A stretch of 14,772 nt of DNA, from the NCBI GenBank assembly GCA_013003285.1, contig JABDJY010000211.1:1-14772 (forward strand), read 5' to 3'. Origin of the DNA: Alphaproteobacteria bacterium (lineage in GTDB: Bacteria; Pseudomonadota; Alphaproteobacteria; UBA6615). The notes beneath the pieces are model-generated. The model was not told the origin of the DNA and did not search any database. It saw only the letters and a program-made list of their open reading frames with translations. Each line of letters begins with the position of its first letter. The stretch's first letter is position 1. A program made the translations under genes and the position numbers. This document shows positions 1-7,080 of this stretch, one piece after another.

Positions 1-975
1 GTAAACGATTTCACCCGTGCCTATTCGGTGGACATGCTGAAACTGCTGTTTGCCGAACGCCTCGGCTGCAGCCGGGACGAAGTACCGGCGCGCATTGCCA
101 TAGTGATGTCGGGCGGTACCGAGGGCGGTCTGTCGCCGCACCTGCTGGTCGTCGGCGTTCGCGAACATTCCGGTGACGGCACCGACCAACCGGCGCTCGC
201 GGTCGGTACGGCCTTCACGCGCGACTTCCTGCCCGAAGAGCAGGGCCGGATGACGATGGTACACGAAACAGCCGAGGCCGTGCGGCGGGCGATGGCCGCA
301 GCAGCGCTGGACAGCACCGACGCCGTTCATTTCGTCCAGGTCAAATGTCCGTTGCTGACTTCCGAACGGATCGCTGACGCCTATGCCCGCGGGCGCGACG
401 TGGTGACCGCGGATACCTATGCGTCGATGAGTTACACGCGCGGCGCATCGGCACTCGGCATCGCGCTGGCGCTCGGCGAACTGGATGAATCTCAGGTGAC
501 CGACGCGGCGATCGGCCATGACTGGTCGCTCTATTCGGGCCGCGCCAGCGCGTCGGCCGGAGTCGAACTGCTGAACTGCGAGGTTATCGTGCTCGGCAAT
601 TCGCCGCACTGGACCGGCGACAAGATCATCACCCATGACGTCATGCGCGACGCGATCGACGCCGCGGCGCTGTGGCGAGCGCTCGCCAATGCCGGGCTGG
701 GTGCGCCGCCGCAACTCGATGCCGAGGCATGCGCCCGGCTCGACGCCGTTCTGTGCAAGGCGGAGCCCGCGACGACAGGCGAAATTCGCGGCAACCGTCA
801 CATCATGATCGACGACAGCGATATCAACGCGACCCGGCACGCGCGTGCTTTGGTTGGCGGGGTCGTCGCCGGGGCGGTCGGCCGTACCGACGTGTTCGTG
901 TCGGGCGGCGCCGAGCATCAAGGTCCCGACGGCGGCGGTCCGGTCGCCGTCATCGCGAGACGCCCGGCGGCATAG
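1..975 (+). CDS. Ring-opening amidohydrolase, cyanuric acid hydrolase/barbiturase family (5' end missing)
   Basis: The frame is open from base 1, so the gene starts before the window; 324 residues are visible, against about 365 in AtzD-type enzymes. From memory of AtzD, the visible part begins near residue 48 (VNDFTR against VNDYTR). The family is three repeated domains, each giving a Ser-Lys pair, that hydrolyse a cyclic amide bond in cyanuric acid or barbiturate. Visible markers are SGGTEG (Ser37 of the visible chain), FVQVKCPLL (Lys115), SGRASASAG, CKAEP (Lys253), the DDSDINATRHARA stretch and SGGAEHQGPDGGGP (Ser301). The first-domain Lys lies upstream of the window. All visible catalytic motifs are intact, so it is probably active. 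The family is certain. Cyanurate against barbiturate cannot be decided by eye; the RutB-like neighbour leans towards a pyrimidine or ureide substrate. It is followed 22 nt later by the dehydrogenase gene. Confidence 0.93.
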   Translation, partial: VNDFTRAYSVDMLKLLFAERLGCSRDEVPARIAIVMSGGTEGGLSPHLLVVGVREHSGDGTDQPALAVGTAFTRDFLPEEQGRMTMVHETAEAVRRAMAAAALDSTDAVHFVQVKCPLLTSERIADAYARGRDVVTADTYASMSYTRGASALGIALALGELDESQVTDAAIGHDWSLYSGRASASAGVELLNCEVIVLGNSPHWTGDKIITHDVMRDAIDAAALWRALANAGLGAPPQLDAEACARLDAVLCKAEPATTGEIRGNRHIMIDDSDINATRHARALVGGVVAGAVGRTDVFVSGGAEHQGPDGGGPVAVIARRPAA

Positions 976-997
976 CAACACGAATTGGGAGCGCAGA

Positions 998-1777
998 ATG
1001 GAACTTTCAGGAAAGACCGCTTTCGTCACGGGGCCGGCCAAAGGCATGGGCCGAGCCATCACCCTGGCGTTGGCGCGCGAAGGCGCCAGCCTCGTTCTCG
1101 CCGGCCGTGATCTGGCACCAGTCGATGCGGTTGCCAGTGAGGTTGGGTCGCTCGGTGTCGGGGCACTGGTGCAACGCTGCGACGTCACCGAGGCGGACGA
1201 AGTGGCCAGCGCCGTTGCGGCCGGCCGCGAACGTTTCGGCGGCATCGACATTCTGGTCAATGTCGCCGGCGGCACCGGCCCGATCGGCAAGTCGGGAATC
1301 GAGACCACGCCCGACGAATTCGACCAGATCATGGAGCTCAATGTGAAGGGCTGCTTTCTGACGATGCGCGCCGTGCTGCCCGGCATGATCGAGCGCGGCG
1401 GCGGCAAGATCGTCAATGTCGGCGGCACCTTCGGCATGCGGGGTCGGGCCGGCCGGCTGAGCTACTCGGCGTCGAAATGGGGATTACGTGGACTGACGAA
1501 AAGTTTCGCGCTCGAGGTCGGACCTCACAATATCAACGTCAACTATGTCGCTCCCGGCATGGTTGACGGACCGCGTTTCCGCAAGGTTTGCACAGAGATG
1601 GCCGAGCGCCTTGGCATCAGCCTCGACGAGGCGCGCGTGAAACATGCCGAGGAATATGCGCTGCGCCGCGTCTCGACCGACGAGGACGTTGCGCATGCTG
1701 TGCTGTTCTTCGTCAGCGAAAAGTCGCGGCAGATCACCGGGCAGGATCTCGCCGTCGACGGCGGCTGGGTCATCTGA
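998..1777 (+). CDS. SDR-family oxidoreductase lacking the usual catalytic serine
   Basis: This 259-residue protein is a classical short-chain dehydrogenase/reductase. It shows the nucleotide-binding TGPAKGMG motif, CDVT, NVAGG (Asn88), YSASK (Tyr156 and Lys160), APGMV, and a C-terminal ITGQDLAVDGGW. Arg in LAGRD after the second strand suggests NADP(H), which is inference. The ATG at 998 follows a GGGAGCG ribosome site. The odd point is the active site: the Ser normally 13 residues before the catalytic Tyr is Gly143 (NVGGTFG where NISSTAG-like sequence is usual), so the Asn-Ser-Tyr-Lys tetrad has lost Ser; Thr144 is adjacent. The gene sits between a ring-opening amidohydrolase and a cysteine hydrolase with minimal spacing, so it probably oxidises or reduces an intermediate of the same pathway. 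The substrate is unknown. Confidence 0.92.
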   Translation: MELSGKTAFVTGPAKGMGRAITLALAREGASLVLAGRDLAPVDAVASEVGSLGVGALVQRCDVTEADEVASAVAAGRERFGGIDILVNVAGGTGPIGKSGIETTPDEFDQIMELNVKGCFLTMRAVLPGMIERGGGKIVNVGGTFGMRGRAGRLSYSASKWGLRGLTKSFALEVGPHNINVNYVAPGMVDGPRFRKVCTEMAERLGISLDEARVKHAEEYALRRVSTDEDVAHAVLFFVSEKSRQITGQDLAVDGGWVI

Positions 1778-1778
1778 G

Positions 1779-2558
1779 ATGACGGAGCGGTCGACACCCG
1801 CCGGCTTCGGCGGACGGCACGTGTGGAGCGTGTCGGACGATGCCGTCAGCCTCGTTCGGCCGGTCGTGCCACCGTGCCCTTACCGTGTGATGGCGGAACC
1901 CAAACCACTTGTCGTCGATCTTGCCCGGTCGGCACTCGTCGTGATCGATATGCAGAACGACTTTCTGCACGACGAGGGCTGGTTCGCCGGGAAGGGTGTC
2001 GATCCGGCGCCCCTGCGCGCGACGATCGGGCCGATCAACGCGCTCGCTGTGCATTTGCGTGGGCTCGACGTTCCGATCGTTTGGCTCAACTGGGGGGTGC
2101 GCGAAGACCGGCTCAACCTGCCGCCCGGGCTTGCCCATTCCGGCAAGCGCTGGCCGGAGGAGCGCGGCTACGGCGAAGACGGGCCATTCGATCATGGCGG
2201 CGCACTCGTGCGCGGAAGCTGGGGCGCCAAATCCTATGCCGAGCTTGACGTTGACGATGCCGATGTCCGCATCGACAAGTCGCGCTTCGGCGGGTTCACG
2301 GACAGCGACTTTGACGGGGTACTGCGCAACCTTGGCATCCACACATTGCTGTTCGCCGGTATCAACATCGACCGTTGCGTTTTCGCGACGCTGACCGAAG
2401 CTTCATTCCGCGGTTACGACGTCGTTCTTGTCACGGACGCCGTTGCCACGCCCTCGCCGCAAGCCTGCACCGAGGCGGTCCATTTCCTTGTCGACAAACT
2501 GTACGGCTTTCGGGTGCGTACCAACGCGGTGCTTGGCGGAACTTCGATTAGTAAATAG
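1779..2558 (+). CDS. Isochorismatase-fold cysteine hydrolase, RutB-like
   Basis: The 259-residue protein has the cysteine hydrolase triad: Asp57 in VVIDMQNDF, Lys167 in RIDKSRFGGF and Cys200 in GINIDRCVF. The order, and the GSWGAK and LYGF neighbourhoods, resemble RutB (ureidoacrylate/peroxyureidoacrylate amidohydrolase of pyrimidine breakdown). It carries about 45 extra N-terminal residues before the core, as in longer members of the family. The fold also includes biuret hydrolase and N-carbamoylsarcosine amidase. Its start lies one base after the dehydrogenase stop, so the two are co-translated. In context it probably cleaves the linear carbamoyl or ureido product made by the ring-opening enzyme upstream (ureidomalonate- or biuret-like), releasing carbamate or ammonia; that assignment is inference. 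It ends this operon; the next gene has its own promoter. Confidence 0.88.
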   Translation: MTERSTPAGFGGRHVWSVSDDAVSLVRPVVPPCPYRVMAEPKPLVVDLARSALVVIDMQNDFLHDEGWFAGKGVDPAPLRATIGPINALAVHLRGLDVPIVWLNWGVREDRLNLPPGLAHSGKRWPEERGYGEDGPFDHGGALVRGSWGAKSYAELDVDDADVRIDKSRFGGFTDSDFDGVLRNLGIHTLLFAGINIDRCVFATLTEASFRGYDVVLVTDAVATPSPQACTEAVHFLVDKLYGFRVRTNAVLGGTSISK

Positions 2559-2631
2559 GCGTCGCTGATCAATAATTATGCATTCCGACGGTTTGCCAGC
2601 TCGGACAGGCACCAAAACGCCCGAATAGGGT

Positions 2632-2648
2632 CTGGCACGGCTTTTGCA
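2632..2648 (+). promoter_or_regulatory. Sigma-54 (-24/-12) promoter of the ABC transporter operon
   Basis: CTGGCACGGCTTTTGCA matches the RpoN consensus YTGGCACG-N4-TTGCW at every defined position, with exactly 10 bases between the GG (2634-2635) and GC (2646-2647) dinucleotides. It lies about 75 nt upstream of the binding-protein ATG, in the only gap of this part of the window. An A/T-rich patch at 2568-2582 could be where IHF bends the DNA, but it matches that consensus poorly. No clear NtrC half-sites were seen. A sigma-54 promoter requires an enhancer-binding activator, which is not encoded in the window. Confidence 0.85.
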
Positions 2649-2721
2649 GTTAATCCCTGTAGTTGAAACATCCGGCGCCGGAACATCCAGCGTCGCAACG
2701 CATTGCGAGAGGAGAAATTTC

Positions 2722-3765
2722 ATGAATGCGAAACTGATAAGGAATCTCGGCCGCACGGCGATGGTGGCCATGGCCGCCGCCAGCGTGTTCGCGGCGTCGA
2801 GTGCCATCGCAGCGGACATGCTGCCCGTCAAATTTGTCCTGAACTGGAAGTTCCAATCGGTACAAAGCGGCTTCTTCGTTGCCGCGGATCGCGGATACTT
2901 TGCCGATGAGGGCATCGATATCACTATTGACCAAGGCAACGGTTCGAGTGCCGCGGTCAAGAACGTCGCCAGCGGAGCCTACGATGCCGGATTCGGCGAT
3001 ATAAACGCGCTGATCCGCATCGCCGCCGAAACGCCGGCCGAGGCGCCGATCGGCGTCTATATGATCTACAACCAGCCGCCCTTCGTCATCGTAACCAAGT
3101 CGGGATCGGGCATAACCAAGCCGGCCGACTTGATCGGCAAGACACTCGGCGCGCCGGCCAGCGACGCCGCCTACAAAATGTTTCCTGCTTTCGCCAAGCT
3201 TGCCGGTATTGACGCCAGCAAGGTTTCGTGGTCGCACATGAAGCCGGCCCTGCGCGAACAGATGCTGATGCGTGGTGAGGTTGATGCGGTGTCGGGCTAC
3301 AACACGACGATCTGGTTCGGTGCCAAAGGCATGGGAGTCGATCCGAAGAAGGACTTGACCTTTATCAGCTTCGCCGATCACGGCATGGACATCTACAGCA
3401 ACTCGGTCGTTGTTTCGCAGAAGCTCTACAAGGATCATCCCGACAAGGTCGCTGGTCTGGTGCGCGCCATCAACAAGGGGTTCATGGATGTGCTGGCCGA
3501 TCCCGAACTGGCGGTCACGTCGCTGAAGAAGCGCGCTCCTCTGGCCAAGGACGATATCGAACGTGACCGATTCAAGACGGTTTTCGACTTGCTCGTTTTC
3601 TCCGACGAGATGAAAAAAATCGGCCTTGGCGCAATCGATCCAGTCCGCATGAAGCGGTCCATCGGGATCGTCGTCGATGCCTTCAATCTTTCCGCAACAC
3701 CCGACATCTCTCAGGTCTTCGATACCAAATTCCTGCCGCCGCAGGAAACGCGGCTGGTCAACTAA
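2722..3765 (+). CDS. ABC transporter substrate-binding protein, NMT1/THI5-like
   Basis: This 347-residue exported protein captures the substrate for the ABC importer encoded next to it. A signal peptide is clear: basic MNAKLIRNLGR, a hydrophobic core and an Ala-rich cleavage region ending near residue 30-31 (SAIA-A). The mature part begins with VKFVLNWKFQSVQSGFFVAADRGYFADEG-type sequence, typical of NMT1/SsuA-like periplasmic proteins that bind pyrimidines such as thiamine precursors, or sulfonates, nitrate or taurine. The start at 2722 is chosen because an AGAGGAGA ribosome site lies just upstream. A longer in-frame TTG start at 2644 would lie inside the -12 promoter element. The downstream hydrolases suggest a small nitrogen-rich heterocycle as ligand, which is inference. 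Confidence 0.93.
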   Translation: MNAKLIRNLGRTAMVAMAAASVFAASSAIAADMLPVKFVLNWKFQSVQSGFFVAADRGYFADEGIDITIDQGNGSSAAVKNVASGAYDAGFGDINALIRIAAETPAEAPIGVYMIYNQPPFVIVTKSGSGITKPADLIGKTLGAPASDAAYKMFPAFAKLAGIDASKVSWSHMKPALREQMLMRGEVDAVSGYNTTIWFGAKGMGVDPKKDLTFISFADHGMDIYSNSVVVSQKLYKDHPDKVAGLVRAINKGFMDVLADPELAVTSLKKRAPLAKDDIERDRFKTVFDLLVFSDEMKKIGLGAIDPVRMKRSIGIVVDAFNLSATPDISQVFDTKFLPPQETRLVN

Positions 3766-3777
3766 AGCCGGACTGTT

Positions 3778-4596
3778 GTGATTCCGATGTTAGACAGTTC
3801 GTTCGTTAAACTCGATGGCGTCGCGGTCGAATATGGCCGCGGCGCCACCGCAACCCGGGCCGTCGACCACGTCTCCCTGGACGTAGCCGAAGGCGAGTTC
3901 GTCGCGCTGGTCGGGCCGTCCGGTTGCGGCAAGTCGACATTGCTGAAACTGGTGTCGGGGCTACTGCCACCGACGCGCGGTGTCGCATCGGTCGACGGTG
4001 CCGCGGTGACGGCGCCGCTGAAGATCGTCGGCATGGCGTTTCAGAGTGCGACCATGCTGCCGTGGCTGCGCACGATCGACAACATCCTGCTACCGCTGAA
4101 GATCGTCGAGCCCCACCGGCAGCAGTTTCGGGCGGAGAAGTCCGCCAATCTCGACAAAGCGATGGAGCTCCTGCGGCGCGTCGGCCTTGACGGATTCGAG
4201 GATCGTTATCCCTGGGAATTGTCCGGTGGCATGCAACAACGGGCATCGCTGTGTCGCGCCCTGATTCACGACCCGCGGCTATTGTTGCTGGACGAGCCTT
4301 TCGGCGCGCTCGACGCATTCACCCGCGAGGAACTCTGGCAGGTTTTGCAGAATTTATGGTTCGACCGCAAACCGACCGTGCTGCTGGTCACGCACGATCT
4401 GCGCGAGGCGCTCTTCCTCGCCGATCGCGTGATCGTCATGAGTGCCCGTCCCGGCGTCGTGATTCACGACCAGCGTGTCGGCTTCAAACGTCCACGAAGC
4501 CTGCACGACCTTTACACGGGCGAAGCTGGTGCGCAGATGGAAGAACTGCGTTCGAAGATCGATCACCGTAGTCTCGTGGGCGAGGAAACCGCATGA
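3778..4596 (+). CDS. ABC transporter ATP-binding protein, nitrate/sulfonate/pyrimidine type
   Basis: The ATPase of the importer is 272 residues with all standard motifs: Walker A GPSGCGKST (Lys52), Q-loop MAFQ, signature LSGGMQQR (149-151 are Ser-Gly-Gly), Walker B LLLLDEPFGALD (Asp172, Glu173) and H-loop VTHD (His206). MLPWLRT after the Q-loop and the C-terminal region fit the SsuB/TauB/ThiZ-like group that works with NMT1-type binding proteins. The start is uncertain: GTG 3778 gives 272 residues, ATG 3787 is three codons later, and neither has a strong ribosome site, so translation may depend on the upstream gene 12 nt away. Its stop overlaps the permease start in ATGA at 4593-4596, which indicates coupled translation. 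Confidence 0.95.
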   Translation: MIPMLDSSFVKLDGVAVEYGRGATATRAVDHVSLDVAEGEFVALVGPSGCGKSTLLKLVSGLLPPTRGVASVDGAAVTAPLKIVGMAFQSATMLPWLRTIDNILLPLKIVEPHRQQFRAEKSANLDKAMELLRRVGLDGFEDRYPWELSGGMQQRASLCRALIHDPRLLLLDEPFGALDAFTREELWQVLQNLWFDRKPTVLLVTHDLREALFLADRVIVMSARPGVVIHDQRVGFKRPRSLHDLYTGEAGAQMEELRSKIDHRSLVGEETA

Positions 4597-5363
4597 TGGC
4601 CGACCGAACGAGAATGCTCGCACCCTACATCTTCGCGATAGCGTTGTTCCTGATTTGGGAAATCGGTACGCGTGTTTTCGACGTGTCGGTCTACGTGCTG
4701 CCGCGACCGAGCCAGTTTTTCGGCACGCTCTATGAATTTTGGGACGGCATCAGCTTCCATGCCACGCAAACCCTGCTGACGACGCTGGTCGGGTTTGCGA
4801 TCGGCGTCTCGGCGGGCGCTGTGCTGGGTGCTGCCTGCGGTGCGTCGCGAACGGTGTACGCGACGATATACCCCGCCCTGATCGGCTTCTACAGTATCCC
4901 CAAGGTGGCGCTGGTGCCGATCTTCGTCATCTGGTTCGGTTCGGGTACGGCGCCGGCACTGTTGACCTCGACAGTAATTTGCATATTCCCGGTTCTGGTC
5001 AACGTCGCGACCGGCGTCGCTACGACGGAACGCGACATGGAGGATGTGCTGCGCTCGCTCGGTGGCAGCCGGTTTGACATTCTGCGGCACGTCTCGCTGC
5101 CGCGATCGCTGCCCTACTTCTTCGCGTCCCTCAAGGTCGCCATCTCGCTCGCTTTTGTTGGCACGGTGATTTCCGAAACTGTCGCCGCCAACCGTGGCAT
5201 CGGTACCATGATGGTCAGTGCCAGCGCCGATTTCGACGTGCCGCTGGTGTTCGCCGGGCTGGTGCTGCTCGCGGCGATGGGCATTTGCATGTACGCCGCG
5301 TTCGCACTGGTTGAGCGGCGCATGGTCGGCTGGGCCAAGCGGGACGTCGATTTCACGCACTGA
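4593..5363 (+). CDS. ABC transporter permease, binding-protein-dependent type
   Basis: This 256-residue integral membrane protein is the channel subunit. It has about six hydrophobic segments, starting with APYIFAIALFLIWEIG. The cytoplasmic coupling loop that docks on the ATPase is seen as EDVLRSLGGSRFDILRHVSLPRS, an EAA-type loop of BPD_transp_1 proteins. The VLPRPSQFFGTL segment and the overall length fit the SsuC/TauC/ThiX group. It overlaps the ATPase gene by four bases, so one binding protein, one ATPase and one permease form a complete importer. The stop is 41 nt before the next gene, the cyclic amidohydrolase, which places transport and hydrolysis in one transcript. Confidence 0.95.
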   Translation: MMADRTRMLAPYIFAIALFLIWEIGTRVFDVSVYVLPRPSQFFGTLYEFWDGISFHATQTLLTTLVGFAIGVSAGAVLGAACGASRTVYATIYPALIGFYSIPKVALVPIFVIWFGSGTAPALLTSTVICIFPVLVNVATGVATTERDMEDVLRSLGGSRFDILRHVSLPRSLPYFFASLKVAISLAFVGTVISETVAANRGIGTMMVSASADFDVPLVFAGLVLLAAMGICMYAAFALVERRMVGWAKRDVDFTH

Positions 5364-5404
5364 GCTTTGTCCATGTTTCCTGTCCTTGCCTGCGGAGTCA
5401 GATT

Positions 5405-6853
5405 ATGACCACAGCCACCGACCACGCCGTTGTCGATCTTGTCATCGACAACGGAACTGTCGTCACCGAGGATCTCGTCGTCGAAGCGAGCCTGGCGATC
5501 CGCGACGGTCGTATCACTGTTATCGGTGCTGCGGTCGACATGCCGCCGGCAGCTGAGCGTATTGATGCGACCGGCCTGCATATTCTGCCCGGGGTGATCG
5601 ACGTGCATGTGCATTTCCGCGAGCCGGGCATGGAGGAAAAAGAGGACTGGGAAACGGGCTCGACGGCCGCCGTGATGGGGGGCGTAACGACGGTATTCGA
5701 AATGCCGAACACCGACCCGCCGGTCGATACCGTCGAACACTACAACCTGAAGCTCGACCTCGCGGCAGCCAAGTCGCACTGCGATTTTGGCATCTACGGG
5801 GTGCTCGGCGAGCACAACCTCGATCAGTTGGAGCCGCTTGCCGAAGCCGGCGCGATCGGCTTCAAGCTCTTCCTCGGCAACACCACGGGCAACCTGCCCT
5901 GTCCGTCCGATGGCGCCGTGCTGGAAGGATTCGAAATTCTGGCGCGTCTCGGCAAGCGTGTCGCCATTCACGCCGAGAACTCGCCGATCCTGTTCTGGCG
6001 CGAGGATCGGCTTAAGGCCGCCGGCATGGAGGCGCCGCATTATCACCTCGCCGCTCGCGCCGACATCTGCGCCCTCGAGGCGTTGACCAAGAGTTGCGTG
6101 CTGGCCGAGTGGACTGGCGCGCGCATCCACATCGCGCACGAGAGCACGTCGCTGTCCTTGCCGCATATTCGTTACTACAAGGAACGCGGCGTCAATATCA
6201 CGGTCGAGACGCTGCCGCAGTATCTCTATCTGTCGGTCGACGACATGGAGAAACCCGGAGGCGAGAAGCTGCGCATGAATCCGCCGATTCGCGAGGCCTG
6301 TCATCAGGCGCCGCTGTGGGCCGCGCTGCTCGACGGCACCGTCGATATGATCTCGACCGACCACGCGCCGCACACGCCGGCCGAGAAAGCCGGCAACCGT
6401 ATCTGGGATGTCGCCTGTGGCTTTCCCGGAATCGAAACGTCTCTACCGCTGATGCTAACGGCTGTCGCCGAGGGCCGTATGAGCCTCAATCAGTATGTTC
6501 GCATCAGTTCGGCTAACGCCGCGCGTGCCTGGGGCTTGTATGGCCGCAAAGGTTGCATCGCACCGGGCGCCGACGCCGATCTGGTGCTCGTTGATCTTGC
6601 CCGTCAGGAAACGCTTTCGGCGGAACGGTTGCACTCGCGCGGCAAGGTTTCGGCCTTCGATGGCCGGCGTACGACCGGGTGGCCGGTGGCAACGCTCGTG
6701 CGCGGCCGGGTCGTCATGCGGGATGGCGAACTAACCGGCGAACCGGGATGGGGCAAGCCGGTCGAGCAGACCATGCCGCCGCCGACGCCGCGCAATCTCG
6801 ATAAACACATCGCTTCGCTCGTTGGCGCGTCGCCGGCACCCACAGCTGTCTGA
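5405..6853 (+). CDS. Cyclic amidohydrolase of the dihydroorotase/allantoinase/hydantoinase family
   Basis: The 482-residue cytoplasmic enzyme belongs to the metal-dependent superfamily that opens cyclic ureides and imides. The binuclear metal set is complete: HVHFREPG (His68, His70), the lysine expected to be carboxylated in GFKLFLG (Lys154), HAEN (His189), IAHEST (His245) and STDHAPH (Asp319). MPNTDPP, RMNPPIR and GFPGIETSLPLML are marks of the dihydroorotase/allantoinase branch rather than D-hydantoinases proper. The canonical substrate need not apply: it follows an ABC importer and precedes an M20 amidohydrolase, the usual partner that removes the N-carbamoyl group after ring opening. A dihydropyrimidine, hydantoin or related ureide is likely. 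The start is ATG 5405 after a GGAG site. Translation of the next gene begins nine nt after the stop. Confidence 0.92.
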   Translation: MTTATDHAVVDLVIDNGTVVTEDLVVEASLAIRDGRITVIGAAVDMPPAAERIDATGLHILPGVIDVHVHFREPGMEEKEDWETGSTAAVMGGVTTVFEMPNTDPPVDTVEHYNLKLDLAAAKSHCDFGIYGVLGEHNLDQLEPLAEAGAIGFKLFLGNTTGNLPCPSDGAVLEGFEILARLGKRVAIHAENSPILFWREDRLKAAGMEAPHYHLAARADICALEALTKSCVLAEWTGARIHIAHESTSLSLPHIRYYKERGVNITVETLPQYLYLSVDDMEKPGGEKLRMNPPIREACHQAPLWAALLDGTVDMISTDHAPHTPAEKAGNRIWDVACGFPGIETSLPLMLTAVAEGRMSLNQYVRISSANAARAWGLYGRKGCIAPGADADLVLVDLARQETLSAERLHSRGKVSAFDGRRTTGWPVATLVRGRVVMRDGELTGEPGWGKPVEQTMPPPTPRNLDKHIASLVGASPAPTAV

Positions 6854-7080
6854 GAACCGGTATGGACACAATACAGCGCGATCGCGTCATGGCGTGGATC
6901 GACGACCATTTCGACGAGCAGGTCGCCTTTCTGCAAGCCCTCGTACGTCAGCCGTCTGACAATCCACCGGGTGATTGCGCCGCGCACGCGGAACTTGCCG
7001 GCGATCTGCTCGATGCCATGGGGTTCAACGTCGAGCGCTACCAGGTTCCGGCAGAATTTGCGCGTCGGCACGGCATGGTC
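6826..7080 (+). repeat. Direct repeat copy A: hydantoinase tail plus M20 5' end
   Basis: This segment covers the last codons of the cyclic amidohydrolase, its stop, the 8-nt spacer and about the first 70 codons of the M20 gene. It recurs at about 10163-10401, offset by 3346 bases at the stop and start codons. Over the 143 aligned bases from GTCGCCTTT onward I count five mismatches, so the copying was recent. Copy A is in the intact genes and is presumably the source. Confidence 0.9.

Noticed and set aside
1779..2558. Calling the cysteine hydrolase biuret hydrolase or RutB outright
   Set aside because: The triad and fold are clear, but the substrate-binding residues cannot be judged by eye, and the longer N-terminus differs from RutB.
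2566..2580. IHF site upstream of the 2632 promoter
   Set aside because: The A/T-rich stretch misses the consensus at two or more positions, so it is mentioned only as a possibility.
2644..2721. Longer binding-protein start at TTG 2644
   Set aside because: The TTG is part of the -12 promoter element, and a normal signal peptide begins at ATG 2722 after a strong ribosome site.
5114..6373. Long - strand open frame across the permease and cyclic amidohydrolase genes
   Set aside because: It is opposite strongly supported genes and has no recognisable motifs; long antisense frames are expected in GC-rich coding DNA. The same applies to 6604-8010 and other long - strand frames.
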